DNA from: Dehalococcoidia bacterium
Lineage (GTDB): Bacteria > Chloroflexota > Dehalococcoidia > Bin125
DNA length: 64,000 nucleotides
Assembly: GCA_022828105.1 (NCBI GenBank)
Contig: JAJEJC010000001.1
Location: 300,090-364,089 of the forward strand
Direction of reading: 5' to 3'
In this document: piece by piece, positions 8,701-15,676 of the stretch
Position numbering within the stretch: the stretch's first letter is position 1
Layout of the letters: each line of letters starts with the position of its first letter
Position numbers and translations under genes: made by a program
Notes under the pieces: generated by a model
The model's input: the letters and a program-made list of their open reading frames with translations, nothing else
The model's database searches: none
Told to the model about the DNA's origin: nothing

Positions 8701-9761
8701 CTGGAACCGCGCCAATCCTGCGCAACAGGATCGATGCTGAACTCTTGACCCGCATCTATCGTGAGCACAAGGTCTTGGTTGATCGTTCAACAGGTAACGA
8801 GCAAAAGCTCTACCCGGTTCGCTACCATCGCATGTTTGACATGGCGAATGACTCCGACTTGTTCATTGCAACGAAAGACTTGCAAGCGTCCGGAGCATAC
8901 ATGGTTGCGCGGAATCGGTACAAGAAAGGCGACCAAGAGTGGATGCCTCTCTATCAGGGCCGAATGATTGACACCTTCGATCATCGAGCCAACAACATTG
9001 GACTCAACCCCAACAACACAATGCGACCATATACTAGCAGCAGAGTGTCGGATACGATGCACGCGGATCCGAAGTTCTTCCCTGCGGTTCCGAACTGGGT
9101 TGAAGCCCAGGAGATCGATAACGTCCTAGTACAAGAAGTGACTTGGTTTATCTCCTTCCGGGACGTCACCAGCGCGACGAACGAGCGCACTATGATCGCT
9201 GCAATTTCCCCAAGGTCAGCGTATGCTCATAAGGCTCCCTTGCTACTTCCTGATGCTCGATTGTCCGGAATTGATGCGGCAACCCTATTGGCGAATCTCA
9301 ATAGCTTATGCTTCGACTACTGCGCCAAGCGCAAATTGCCCGGCGTGAGCTTGACATGGTACGTCGTCGAGCAACTCCCGATGATCCACCCTGACGACTT
9401 CGACCGTCCCTTCGGCGACACCACCGCTCGCGAGCTGGTCCGAGACCACGTCCTCCGCCTCACCTACACCGCCTACGACCTCACCCCCTTCGCCCGCGAC
9501 CTCGGTTACGACGGCGACCCCTTCACCTGGGACCCAGCCGAGCGCCGACAACTCCGAGCTCGCCTCGACGCCCTCTTCTTCCACCTCTACGGCCTCTCCG
9601 AGGACGACGCCGACTACATCCTCGACCAGTTCCCCGTCCTCGAAAAGAACGAGCGCAAAGAGTTCGGCCACTACCTCACTAAGCACCTCGTTCTCAGCCA
9701 TTACAAGGCCCTGGACGCCGGCGACACGACTGCGGAAATCTCCGAGCAAGCCTCCGGCTGA
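5799..9761 (+). CDS. Type IIG restriction-modification enzyme (fused nuclease and N6-adenine methyltransferase)
   Basis: One 1320-residue chain with an N-terminal PD-(D/E)xK nuclease (PD at 87-88, ECK at 116-118), a helical connector, a gamma-type methyltransferase and a C-terminal target-recognition region. SAM motif I is DPAMGSGHFLL (from Asp490) and catalytic motif IV is NPPW (766-769), which implies N6-adenine methylation. It cleaves and methylates DNA as a self-contained defence system, with no separate specificity subunit nearby. The segment of about 8250-9350, covering the specificity region, is visibly poorer in GC than both flanks, which suggests exchange of the recognition domain. 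It resembles Eco57I-like enzymes; BREX PglX is a less likely alternative because no brx/pgl genes are present. Confidence 0.9.
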   Translation: MASSNPIWSDDLLNRWLPEQPEYRELVDDPAPLHQFRDTAVGLLAAYVDGPAPNEAVTREEVILPLLRALGWEHTLTEQPLLEGGTPDRMLFADAESRQRGALSDNPIEHAIGLTECKAWLRSFDARGSDPRRGTPADQVRGYLLRAHPDSRGGVRWAMLTNGAAWRIYSHEARPRTRYWEVNLLEILQVSQQGTLFAQNNAAENLHALRVAYLVLRRDSWILAGAQRESFLDRLLAEGRHAEASLSDDLSTVVFKDVYPQLVRDLWNAEPGASADEIAQAAQTFLYRLLFIFYAEDREMLPVERDPYRDNSARYSLRRHINERYNRVPISATFTNYWDNIQQLSGMVDGGNEEIGIPEYNGGLFAEYRHPLLGRVKLNNRQVANIIQPLSYRGPDYINYRDLSIRQLGGIYERLLELVPVRSDDGAVSTALQPYARKDSGSYYTPQELVDLIVEQTLGPLADEREQAFRDNPSPENDPAIAITRLRVLDPAMGSGHFLLTAIDWLTERLEDLVDREWPEAKGYVSPLREQLWELQEEHPDLSDYALLQRMVLKRCIYGVDKNPMAVELAKVALWLHSFSGALPLPFLDHRLLTGDSLLGIRADAAADFFTQYAPERFGNHFPADLENLRSLEQNAAPALSEPLDLLVDEVHAAGAKRDELRPSFQRIRRAFNLVAGMRMLGVGMTKRERDEFFEPVRETFHRGPRRAIAILYNGENQADRTPTTPEYRQIRDDAFDFAERDRILHWEIEFPQVMANGGFDAVIGNPPWDKIKLQEVEWWATRDLDVARAPTAAARKALVAERRALDDPLVAEFDEAAEQATQLSTLIRKAGDYPLLGKGDINLYSLFVERSLLLLKSDGVCGLLTPSGIYADKTAADYFRSISTTGRLGGIYDFENRRSANRSAKTAKWFDDVHPQFRFCATITGGTSRVFAKAICGFLLNGQADLDDRDRVFPLSPEDFSTINPNTGTAPILRNRIDAELLTRIYREHKVLVDRSTGNEQKLYPVRYHRMFDMANDSDLFIATKDLQASGAYMVARNRYKKGDQEWMPLYQGRMIDTFDHRANNIGLNPNNTMRPYTSSRVSDTMHADPKFFPAVPNWVEAQEIDNVLVQEVTWFISFRDVTSATNERTMIAAISPRSAYAHKAPLLLPDARLSGIDAATLLANLNSLCFDYCAKRKLPGVSLTWYVVEQLPMIHPDDFDRPFGDTTARELVRDHVLRLTYTAYDLTPFARDLGYDGDPFTWDPAERRQLRARLDALFFHLYGLSEDDADYILDQFPVLEKNERKEFGHYLTKHLVLSHYKALDAGDTTAEISEQASG

Positions 9762-9764
9762 CTG

Positions 9765-11435
9765 TCAGTCGCAGCACTCCTCGACGTCCAGGCGGCAGAA
9801 GCAGGAGGAGTGGACGGGGAGGTCGGCGCGGGCCTGGGCGAGGTTGAGTCTTTGGCGGGCGACCTCTGCGAGGTCTGGCTGGCCGAGGCGGTCGAGGCAC
9901 TCGGTGTAGCCGGCGAGGGCCCAGATGTTGTCGAGGTGCTGGCGGGGGCGGCTGACCGACTGGTCGTAGCCGAGGTCGGCGCGGTAGACCTCCAGCGCCT
10001 CGGCGACCCGGCCCTGCTCCAACAGCAGCGCTCCCAGCGCGTGGCGGACGGGCTGCATCCAGCCCCAGGGCTCGTCGTAGTGCAGGTCGTCGTCCAGCTC
10101 GACCGCGCGGCGGAGGTGGGCGAATGCGTCGTCGAACTCGCCCTGCCGATACGCGATTTCTCCGCGCATCATCTCCTGCGCGATGGCGAGGATGTCGCGG
10201 CTCGGATTGTTGAACTGATAGCGCGTCTCGGGCACTGCGTCGTAGGCGCGGTCAAACTCCTGCGCCTCGGCCACGGCTTCGTCGGTCCGGCCCAGCGTCG
10301 CCAGCGCGATGGCCCGCGCGTAGCGCATCGTTGCCGTCGTCACGCAGTACAGCTCGCGATCCTCCGGCAACTCCTGCCCCAGTATCTCCTCCCACTTGCC
10401 GAACCGCACCATCACGTGCTGCTCGATCGGCACGAACGACTCCAGCCAGTCGGCCATGTTGGGCGACTCCATCCGCAGCAGCGCCTCGGGAATCTGCGCT
10501 TGCATTGCCTTCGCGGTCTCGATCGCCTGACCGTACCGACCCAGGAACATCGCCCCGTAGATCTTGAAGTGGTAGTTGTGGCAGCGGTACATCGTGTAGA
10601 AGTTGTACGGACCCCGAGCCTCGACGTACGGGCGGTCGGCCTGGATCGCCCGCTCGTTCCAGTCGACGACGCTCTGGTAGTCGCCGCAGAGCACGTCAAT
10701 GTGCGTCCCCATGTGCTGCAAGTGGCCAGAGTCGGGGACCAACCCCTTCAACTGGTCGGCAGCGCGCAGCGCCGCCTGCGGAAACGGCGACATCTCCATC
10801 AGGTGGATGTACATGTGCAGCAGCCCGGCGTGCGGATCGTCGCCGCAGTGCTCGCAGTGCTGCATCGCCCGTTCGAGCACATCCCGCGCCTCGACCGTGT
10901 CCGCGCCCTCGGCCGGCTCGCCCGTCGCCAGGTCCCAGAGCGACCACGGAGTCCGGTTCATCATCGCCTCGGCAAACAGCGACGCGACATCCGCATCGTC
11001 CGCGTGCTTTGCATAGACCTCGCGCATCGCGTCGGCGTAGTCGTCGACCCAGGGCATCATGTCCTCGAGCGGTTGCCGCGACGGATAGCGCCGCAGCAGC
11101 GCCTCCGTAAGATCCCGCTCCGCCGCCGTGCCCTGTTCTGCCAGTTCAGCCGCCCGATTCGCCGCGTCGAACGCTCGGCCCAGCGCGTGCGCCGTCTCCT
11201 TGCGGCCGAACGCCTCCCAGGGCTTGTTGTAGTTCGGGCCAATCGCGTAGGCGACGCCCCAGTGCGCCATCGCGCAGTCGGGATCGGCCACGACCGCCTG
11301 CTCAAAGCAGTAGACCGCCTCGTCGTGGTTGAAGCCGTAGGTCCAGGCCAGGCCGCGGTCAAACCAGGTCTGCGCCTCAGCGGACGTCGTCGTGATCGGT
11401 CGGCTGTAGGCGCCGAGGTCGTAGCGGTATGTCAT
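9765..11435 (-). CDS. Tetratricopeptide repeat protein with cysteine-rich tail
   Basis: A 556-residue soluble all-helical protein built from TPR-like pairs (for example FDRGLAWTYGFNHDEAVYCFEQA near residue 25, and AFAHLRRAVELDD near 450). It belongs to a widespread family of large TPR proteins with no assigned biochemical role. The C-terminus ends in CFCRLDVEECCD, four cysteines within 12 residues, which could bind a metal or serve as a thiol site. It converges on the restriction enzyme with only 3 bp between stop codons. No signal peptide. Confidence 0.75.
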   Translation of the reverse strand: MTYRYDLGAYSRPITTTSAEAQTWFDRGLAWTYGFNHDEAVYCFEQAVVADPDCAMAHWGVAYAIGPNYNKPWEAFGRKETAHALGRAFDAANRAAELAEQGTAAERDLTEALLRRYPSRQPLEDMMPWVDDYADAMREVYAKHADDADVASLFAEAMMNRTPWSLWDLATGEPAEGADTVEARDVLERAMQHCEHCGDDPHAGLLHMYIHLMEMSPFPQAALRAADQLKGLVPDSGHLQHMGTHIDVLCGDYQSVVDWNERAIQADRPYVEARGPYNFYTMYRCHNYHFKIYGAMFLGRYGQAIETAKAMQAQIPEALLRMESPNMADWLESFVPIEQHVMVRFGKWEEILGQELPEDRELYCVTTATMRYARAIALATLGRTDEAVAEAQEFDRAYDAVPETRYQFNNPSRDILAIAQEMMRGEIAYRQGEFDDAFAHLRRAVELDDDLHYDEPWGWMQPVRHALGALLLEQGRVAEALEVYRADLGYDQSVSRPRQHLDNIWALAGYTECLDRLGQPDLAEVARQRLNLAQARADLPVHSSCFCRLDVEECCD

Positions 11436-11538
11436 GGTGCGTCCTTCAGAAGCAGCAGCCGTCCAGTCTCACTCAGAATCGTAAACTGTTCGCGGGTCTG
11501 ATCACTCAACCGACCAGCCTGGATCAGCGTCTTGATAC

Positions 11539-11551
11539 CCTCACAGTGAGG
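11539..11551. promoter_or_regulatory. Palindrome in the hicBA leader, possible operator
   Basis: CCTCAC-A-GTGAGG is a perfect 6-bp inverted repeat just upstream of the hicB start and overlapping its ribosome-binding site (GAGGAGG). HicB antitoxins commonly repress their own promoters through such palindromes. No promoter boxes could be placed with confidence. Confidence 0.4.
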
Positions 11552-11559
11552 AGGCTGAC

Positions 11560-11859
11560 ATGGCCCTGCAATGCACTGCGGAGATCTACGAAGAGCGCGT
11601 GGGCGGGTACTCCTCGGTTTGTCCGGAACTGGTCATAGCCAGCCAGGGCGAGACGATTGAAGAAGCTCGCGCCATGCTCATCGAGGCGATCGAGCTCACC
11701 CTCGAGGACATGACTCCGCAGGAGTACGAGTACCGCGTGAGCGGACAGATGTCGGCCAACAGCCACATCTCAGAAAACGAGCTGCGCGACGAGTCGGTGT
11801 TAGTCGAGTCCAGCGTGGTCGAAGTGAATGTAAACCTGCCGTTCGTGTCTGCGCGCTGA
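11560..11859 (+). CDS. hicB: HicB-family antitoxin
   Basis: A 99-residue protein with the partial RNase-H-like HicB fold: GGYSSVCPEL, then TIEEARAMLIEAIELTLED. It should neutralise the HicA toxin by blocking its active site. A separate DNA-binding domain is not obvious in the C-terminal half (residues 55-99). The antitoxin-first order and a strong ribosome site (GTGAGGAGG) are typical. Its stop is 2 bp from the hicA start. Confidence 0.85.
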   Translation: MALQCTAEIYEERVGGYSSVCPELVIASQGETIEEARAMLIEAIELTLEDMTPQEYEYRVSGQMSANSHISENELRDESVLVESSVVEVNVNLPFVSAR

Positions 11860-11861
11860 CG

Positions 11862-12071
11862 GTGCGGGTCCTTACCGCAAGGCAGATCAACCGGATTCTG
11901 GAACGGCAAGGGTTCGTCCGGATTAGGCAGCGGGGCAGCCACCGCCGATACCGGGCCGTCATCAACGGCATCGAACGAAACGTAACCGTGTCTCAGCATC
12001 GTGACATTCCTCCGCGAACACTGAAAACGATCATCGAACAATCCGGCCTTCCTGAAGACCTGTTCGAGTAG
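11862..12071 (+). CDS. hicA: HicA-family mRNA interferase toxin
   Basis: A 69-residue double-stranded-RNA-binding-like protein. It carries the HicA pattern: TARQINRILERQGFVRIRQRGSHR with the catalytic histidine in GSHRRYR, and the C-terminal IPPRTLKTIIEQSGL. It starts at GTG directly after hicB. It would cleave mRNA in a ribosome-independent way when antitoxin is scarce. It looks intact. Confidence 0.87.
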   Translation: MRVLTARQINRILERQGFVRIRQRGSHRRYRAVINGIERNVTVSQHRDIPPRTLKTIIEQSGLPEDLFE

Positions 12072-12090
12072 CCCGCGTATCCTCCTCTGC

Positions 12091-13278
12091 ATGACTACCA
12101 ACGACCACCTCCTTCCGCCACTCGACGGCATCGTCGTCATCAACGCCGGACAGATCCTCGCCGCGCCCCACTGCGCCACCATGCTCGCCGAGTTCGGGGC
12201 CGACGTGATCAAGGTCGAACGACCCGGCAGCGGCGAGCCGAATCACGGCACCATCTCTTACGTGCAGGAGAACCGCTCGCAGCGCGGCGTGACCTGCAAT
12301 CTTGCCGATCCGCGAGGCAAGGACCTGTTCCGCCGGTTGTGCGCGCGGGCCGACGTGCTGATCGAGAACTTCCGACCGGGCACGCTGGAGAAGATGGAGC
12401 TCGCGCCCGACTCGCTGCGCGAACTCAATCCCAGACTGGTCGTGACCCGAGTCTCCGGCTACGGCCAAACGGGACCATACCGCGAGCGGGCCGGCTTCGA
12501 CCGTGTTGCGTTGGGCTTCGCCGGGATGACCTACCAGACCGGTTGGGCCGACGGTCCGCCCGTGCGGCCGGGCTACATGGTCGCCGACTACTCGGCCGGC
12601 GTCTTCGCCGCGATGGGCACGCTGATGGCGCTGCGCGCGCGCGACGTCAACGGCGGCGTGGGGCAGGATGTCGACGTGGCGCTCTACGAGGCGATCTGGA
12701 AGCAGTCGGGCACGCACGCCTCGCAGTTCGCGCACAGCGGCCGCAACAGAGAGCGCAGCGGCAACTACTGGCCCGGCGTCGTGCCGGCCGAGCAGTGGCC
12801 GACGGCCGACGGCCACCACCTGATCATCAACGCGACCACGCAGGGCACGTTCGAGCGGCTGGTGGCGGCGATGCAGCGGCCGGAGTTGCTCAGCGACCCG
12901 CGCTTCGAGGTCCACGCGATTCGGCGCAAGAACTACGAGGCGATTCACGAGATCGTGGGTGAATGGGTCGGCTCATTGACGCTGGAGCAGGTCCAGCACC
13001 TGCTCGACCAGCACGGCGTCCCCGCGACCAAGGTCTACGCGACTTCCGACATCATGTCGGACGAGCACTACGCCGCCCGCGAGCAGATCGTGGCCGTACC
13101 CTCGGAGCAGCACGGGGCCATGCCGCAACCCGGTATCGTCCCGCGTCTGACCAGAACGCCCGGCGCCGTGAAGCACCGCGCCCCGACGCTCGGCGAGCAC
13201 AACCGTGAAATCTACGGCGGTCTGCTCGGCGTCAGCGATGACAAGCTGCGCCAACTCTCGGAGGATGGAGTGATCTGA
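12091..13278 (+). CDS. CaiB/BaiF family CoA transferase
   Basis: A 395-residue class III CoA transferase (intertwined-dimer family) that moves CoA between organic acids. It has the N-terminal PLDGIVVINAGQILAAPHCATMLAEFGADVIKVE block, the VLIENFRPGTLEKM motif and a GQDVDVALYEA segment around the residue that carries the acyl intermediate in the family. The substrate cannot be inferred. It is translationally coupled (ATGA-type overlap at 13278) to the MaoC-like genes, suggesting a shared acyl-CoA activation and hydration pathway. Confidence 0.9.
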   Translation: MTTNDHLLPPLDGIVVINAGQILAAPHCATMLAEFGADVIKVERPGSGEPNHGTISYVQENRSQRGVTCNLADPRGKDLFRRLCARADVLIENFRPGTLEKMELAPDSLRELNPRLVVTRVSGYGQTGPYRERAGFDRVALGFAGMTYQTGWADGPPVRPGYMVADYSAGVFAAMGTLMALRARDVNGGVGQDVDVALYEAIWKQSGTHASQFAHSGRNRERSGNYWPGVVPAEQWPTADGHHLIINATTQGTFERLVAAMQRPELLSDPRFEVHAIRRKNYEAIHEIVGEWVGSLTLEQVQHLLDQHGVPATKVYATSDIMSDEHYAAREQIVAVPSEQHGAMPQPGIVPRLTRTPGAVKHRAPTLGEHNREIYGGLLGVSDDKLRQLSEDGVI

Positions 13279-14137
13279 TGACCACCGCGATTGTTGAACG
13301 CACGATCACCGCCTTCCTCGACGGCGACGACTCGCTGGAGATCAACAACATCATTCACTCCACGGCCGGCGCGGCGCGCTTCGGATACACGGGACCACTG
13401 GTCGGCGGCACGACGGTGTACTCCTGGTCGGTGGCGGCATTGGTCGAGGCGTTGGGCGACGCCTGGCTTGACCAGGGCTGGGTCGAGTTCCAGTTGCGAA
13501 AGCCCGTCTATCCGGGTGAAGTGATCACCACTCAAGTGAATCTCTCTCCCCCCGCTCCGCGGGGGAGATGTCCCGTAGGGACAGAGGGGGGCCGGCGGCG
13601 GTCGAGTTCACGATGGCCAAACACGCCGGCGACATTGCGGTCAGGGGCACCGCCGGACTAGGCATCACCGACTTCAATGCCGAGATCACCGAGGCCACTG
13701 ATCGCACCCCAGTCGCCCAGCCCGAAGAGCGCCCCTTCATCACCAGGGCGCTGGCTCCGCTCGGCGAAGTCCTGCCCGCCATGTCCATCGACCTGAGCTC
13801 CGCCGAAGCGGAGCTCTACGCCGACGAGAAGGCCCGCGACTCAGACCCGCTCTGGCGCGGCGCCGGCGCGCGCGTGCATCCCGGCTGGATCGCCCAGCGC
13901 GCCAACGCCCTGCTCGCGCACACCTGGCGATACACCGCGATCCACGCATCGAGCCAGATACAGCACCTGGCGCCGGTCCATGCGGACCAGCGACTACTGG
14001 TCAGCGGACGGCTCGCGTCGGGATACGAACGCAAGGGACACGAATACGCCGTGATCGACCTGACCATCTCGTCGGAGGACGGACGCGACCTGGTTCGGAT
14101 GCGTCAGCCGACGATCTACCAGGTCGCCGCACGCTGA
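13278..14137 (+). pseudogene. Double hot-dog (MaoC-like) protein, frameshifted inside a palindromic repeat
   Basis: Two reading frames, one from 13278 running into 13661 and one open from about 13568 to 14137, together match the intact neighbour at 14149 end to end. The frame breaks inside the repeat at 13552-13592, where the G-run is G5 instead of the G6 seen in the neighbour and in most other copies. Restoring one G would give a 286-residue protein that reads LSPPAPRGEMSRRDRGG through the element. The first half has the hot-dog motif FGYTGPLVGGTTVYSW and the second half HASSQIQHLAP. It is either a true null allele, a slippage-switchable gene or a sequencing error in a homopolymer. Confidence 0.8.
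13552..13592 (+). repeat. Palindromic element inside the first MaoC-like gene
   Basis: A forward copy with C6 but only G5 in the first hairpin, a second hairpin TGTCCC-GTA-GGGACA and a terminal GAGGGGGG. It lies at the same codon position as the copy in the paralogue at 14415. Confidence 0.85.
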
Positions 14138-14148
14138 GGAGACGAGCT

Positions 14149-15018
14149 ATGACCACGCCGACCATCGAACGCTCGATCACTGCATTCCTCGACGGCGAGG
14201 ACTCGATCGAGATCGACAACATCATTCACTCAACCGAGGGCGCGGCGAAGTTCGGCTTCACCGGCGCGCTGGTCGGCGGAGTGACCGTCTATTCCTGGGC
14301 GGTCCCGGCGCTGATCGAGGCGCTCGGCGACGACTGGCTCGACTCCGGCTGGATCGATTTCCGTCTGCGCCGCCCCGTCTACCCCGGCGACGAAATCACG
14401 ACCCGCGTCGTTAGCTCTCCCCCCGCTCCGCGGGGGGAGATGTCGCGGAGCGACAGAGGGGGGCCGCCGACAGTTGAGTTCACCATGGCCAAGGAGTCGG
14501 GCGAAGTCTGCATCGCCGGAACCGCGGGATTGGGCGAAGCCGACTTCTACGCCGACCTCGCCGTCGCGCAGAATCGCAGCGCCGTCCCGCCGGCCGACCC
14601 GCCGACCCTGCTGACGCCCGAGAACCTGCCGATCGGCGAGGACTTGCCGGCGATGGCAGTGCCGATGTCGGTCGAAGACGCGGCCGCCTACGCCGACCAG
14701 TTCGCCCGCGACCCGCACGAACGCTGGCGCGGCGAAGGCGCGCGACTGCATCCCGGCTGGATTGCCGGTCGCTGCGTGCGGCTGACCAAGCACACCTACG
14801 CCTATCCGGCCGGCATCCACGCCGGCAGTCAGATCCAGATGATCGCGCCGGCCAATGCGGGCCAGACGCTGGTCGTCTCGGGCCATGTGACCGACGGCTA
14901 CCGACGCAAGCAGCATGAGTACTGCCTGCTCGACGTGACGATCAGCGACGAATCGGGCCGCGACATCGCCCGACTCCGCCACCGCACGATCTACCAGGTC
15001 GGCGGCGGCGACGCCTAG
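14149..15018 (+). CDS. Double hot-dog (MaoC-like dehydratase family) protein
   Basis: A 289-residue protein with two hot-dog halves: FGFTGALVGGVTVYSWAVPALIEAL in the first and HAGSQIQMIAPANAGQTLVVSGHV in the second. It is probably an enoyl-CoA hydratase/dehydratase-like enzyme. A classic MaoC catalytic motif (D-x4-H) is not clear, so activity is not assured. Residues about 89-106 (SPPAPRGEMSRSDRGG) are encoded by the palindromic element, placed between PVYPGDEITTRV and TVEFTMAKE, probably in a surface loop. It lies 11 bp after its frameshifted paralogue, so the pair arose by tandem duplication. Confidence 0.8.
   Translation: MTTPTIERSITAFLDGEDSIEIDNIIHSTEGAAKFGFTGALVGGVTVYSWAVPALIEALGDDWLDSGWIDFRLRRPVYPGDEITTRVVSSPPAPRGEMSRSDRGGPPTVEFTMAKESGEVCIAGTAGLGEADFYADLAVAQNRSAVPPADPPTLLTPENLPIGEDLPAMAVPMSVEDAAAYADQFARDPHERWRGEGARLHPGWIAGRCVRLTKHTYAYPAGIHAGSQIQMIAPANAGQTLVVSGHVTDGYRRKQHEYCLLDVTISDESGRDIARLRHRTIYQVGGGDA
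14415..14464 (+). repeat. Palindromic element inside the second MaoC-like gene
   Basis: A forward copy with full C6/G6 hairpin and second hairpin TGTCGC-GGA-GCGACA, open in frame for 17 codons. Compared with the copy in the paralogue, the second stem shows paired changes (CC/GG to GC/GC). Confidence 0.88.
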
Positions 15019-15602
15019 CTCATCCACCGGCGCCAGATGACCAGGGCGATGGCGAAGATCAGGCCAAGGAAGACGGCCACGTAGAGGACGATTCGCACGC
15101 CGTTGACGAGCGGTTGGTGGTACACAACGCGCACATTGAGCGGCGGCGAGTAGGTCCAGGTCTCACTGCGTACCTGGTCCAACGTGACCGGGTCGTGTGA
15201 GGGGAATCGCGTGCTGCCGTAGCGCCGATTCGGACGCAAACTGCGGAAACCCAGGATGATCTCCTCGTCGCTGAGGCCGCGCTGCGTGATACGCACCTTG
15301 CTGGGCGCGTTGTCTTCGTCGTTGGAGAGCACGATCGGCTCCGAGTAGAGGGAGCGCGGGCGATCGACCAGGGAGAGATCGAGGACGAAGCCGTCTGCCT
15401 CGTAGAAGTGCTCGACGCCCTCGTGGTCGGTCTCGAGAATGCCGAGTTCGGCCTGCTGCTCGGAAATGCTGCGCATGGCGATCTGAATCTGCACCACCCG
15501 CGGCGGCTTGTCGACGCCGAAAGCCCAGATGCCGAGCGCGACGATCGCGCCGAGGAAGAAGATCAGAATCCAGCGCTGACGACTGAAGCTGGGAAGTGTC
15601 AT
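15015..15602 (-). CDS. Membrane protein with N- and C-terminal helices, unknown function
   Basis: A 195-residue protein that I do not recognise. It has one hydrophobic helix at residues 8-27 (WILIFFLGAIVALGIWAFGV) and one near the C-terminus (VRIVLYVAVFLGLIFAIALVIW), with about 130 polar residues between, most likely outside the membrane. The ATG at 15602 places the first helix at the N-terminus; an upstream in-frame start at 15683 would add 27 residues of low-complexity sequence. Its stop overlaps the MaoC-like gene end by 4 bp, and it is divergent from the MFS gene. Confidence 0.6.
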   Translation of the reverse strand: MTLPSFSRQRWILIFFLGAIVALGIWAFGVDKPPRVVQIQIAMRSISEQQAELGILETDHEGVEHFYEADGFVLDLSLVDRPRSLYSEPIVLSNDEDNAPSKVRITQRGLSDEEIILGFRSLRPNRRYGSTRFPSHDPVTLDQVRSETWTYSPPLNVRVVYHQPLVNGVRIVLYVAVFLGLIFAIALVIWRRWMS

Positions 15603-15676
15603 CGGGGCAGCGTATCGAAGGATCGGCAATACGCCTCTACGACGGTTCGGGGCGGCGGCATGCGTAGACTGTTCGC

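Noticed and set aside
5799-9761. BREX (PglX) or Dnd-type defence island
   Set aside because: The protein has its own PD-(D/E)xK nuclease and no brx, pgl, dnd or type I subunits are nearby, so a single-chain type IIG system fits better.
9810-11501. Open frame of 563 codons on the plus strand
   Set aside because: It is antisense to the TPR gene over almost its full length and has no family match by eye.
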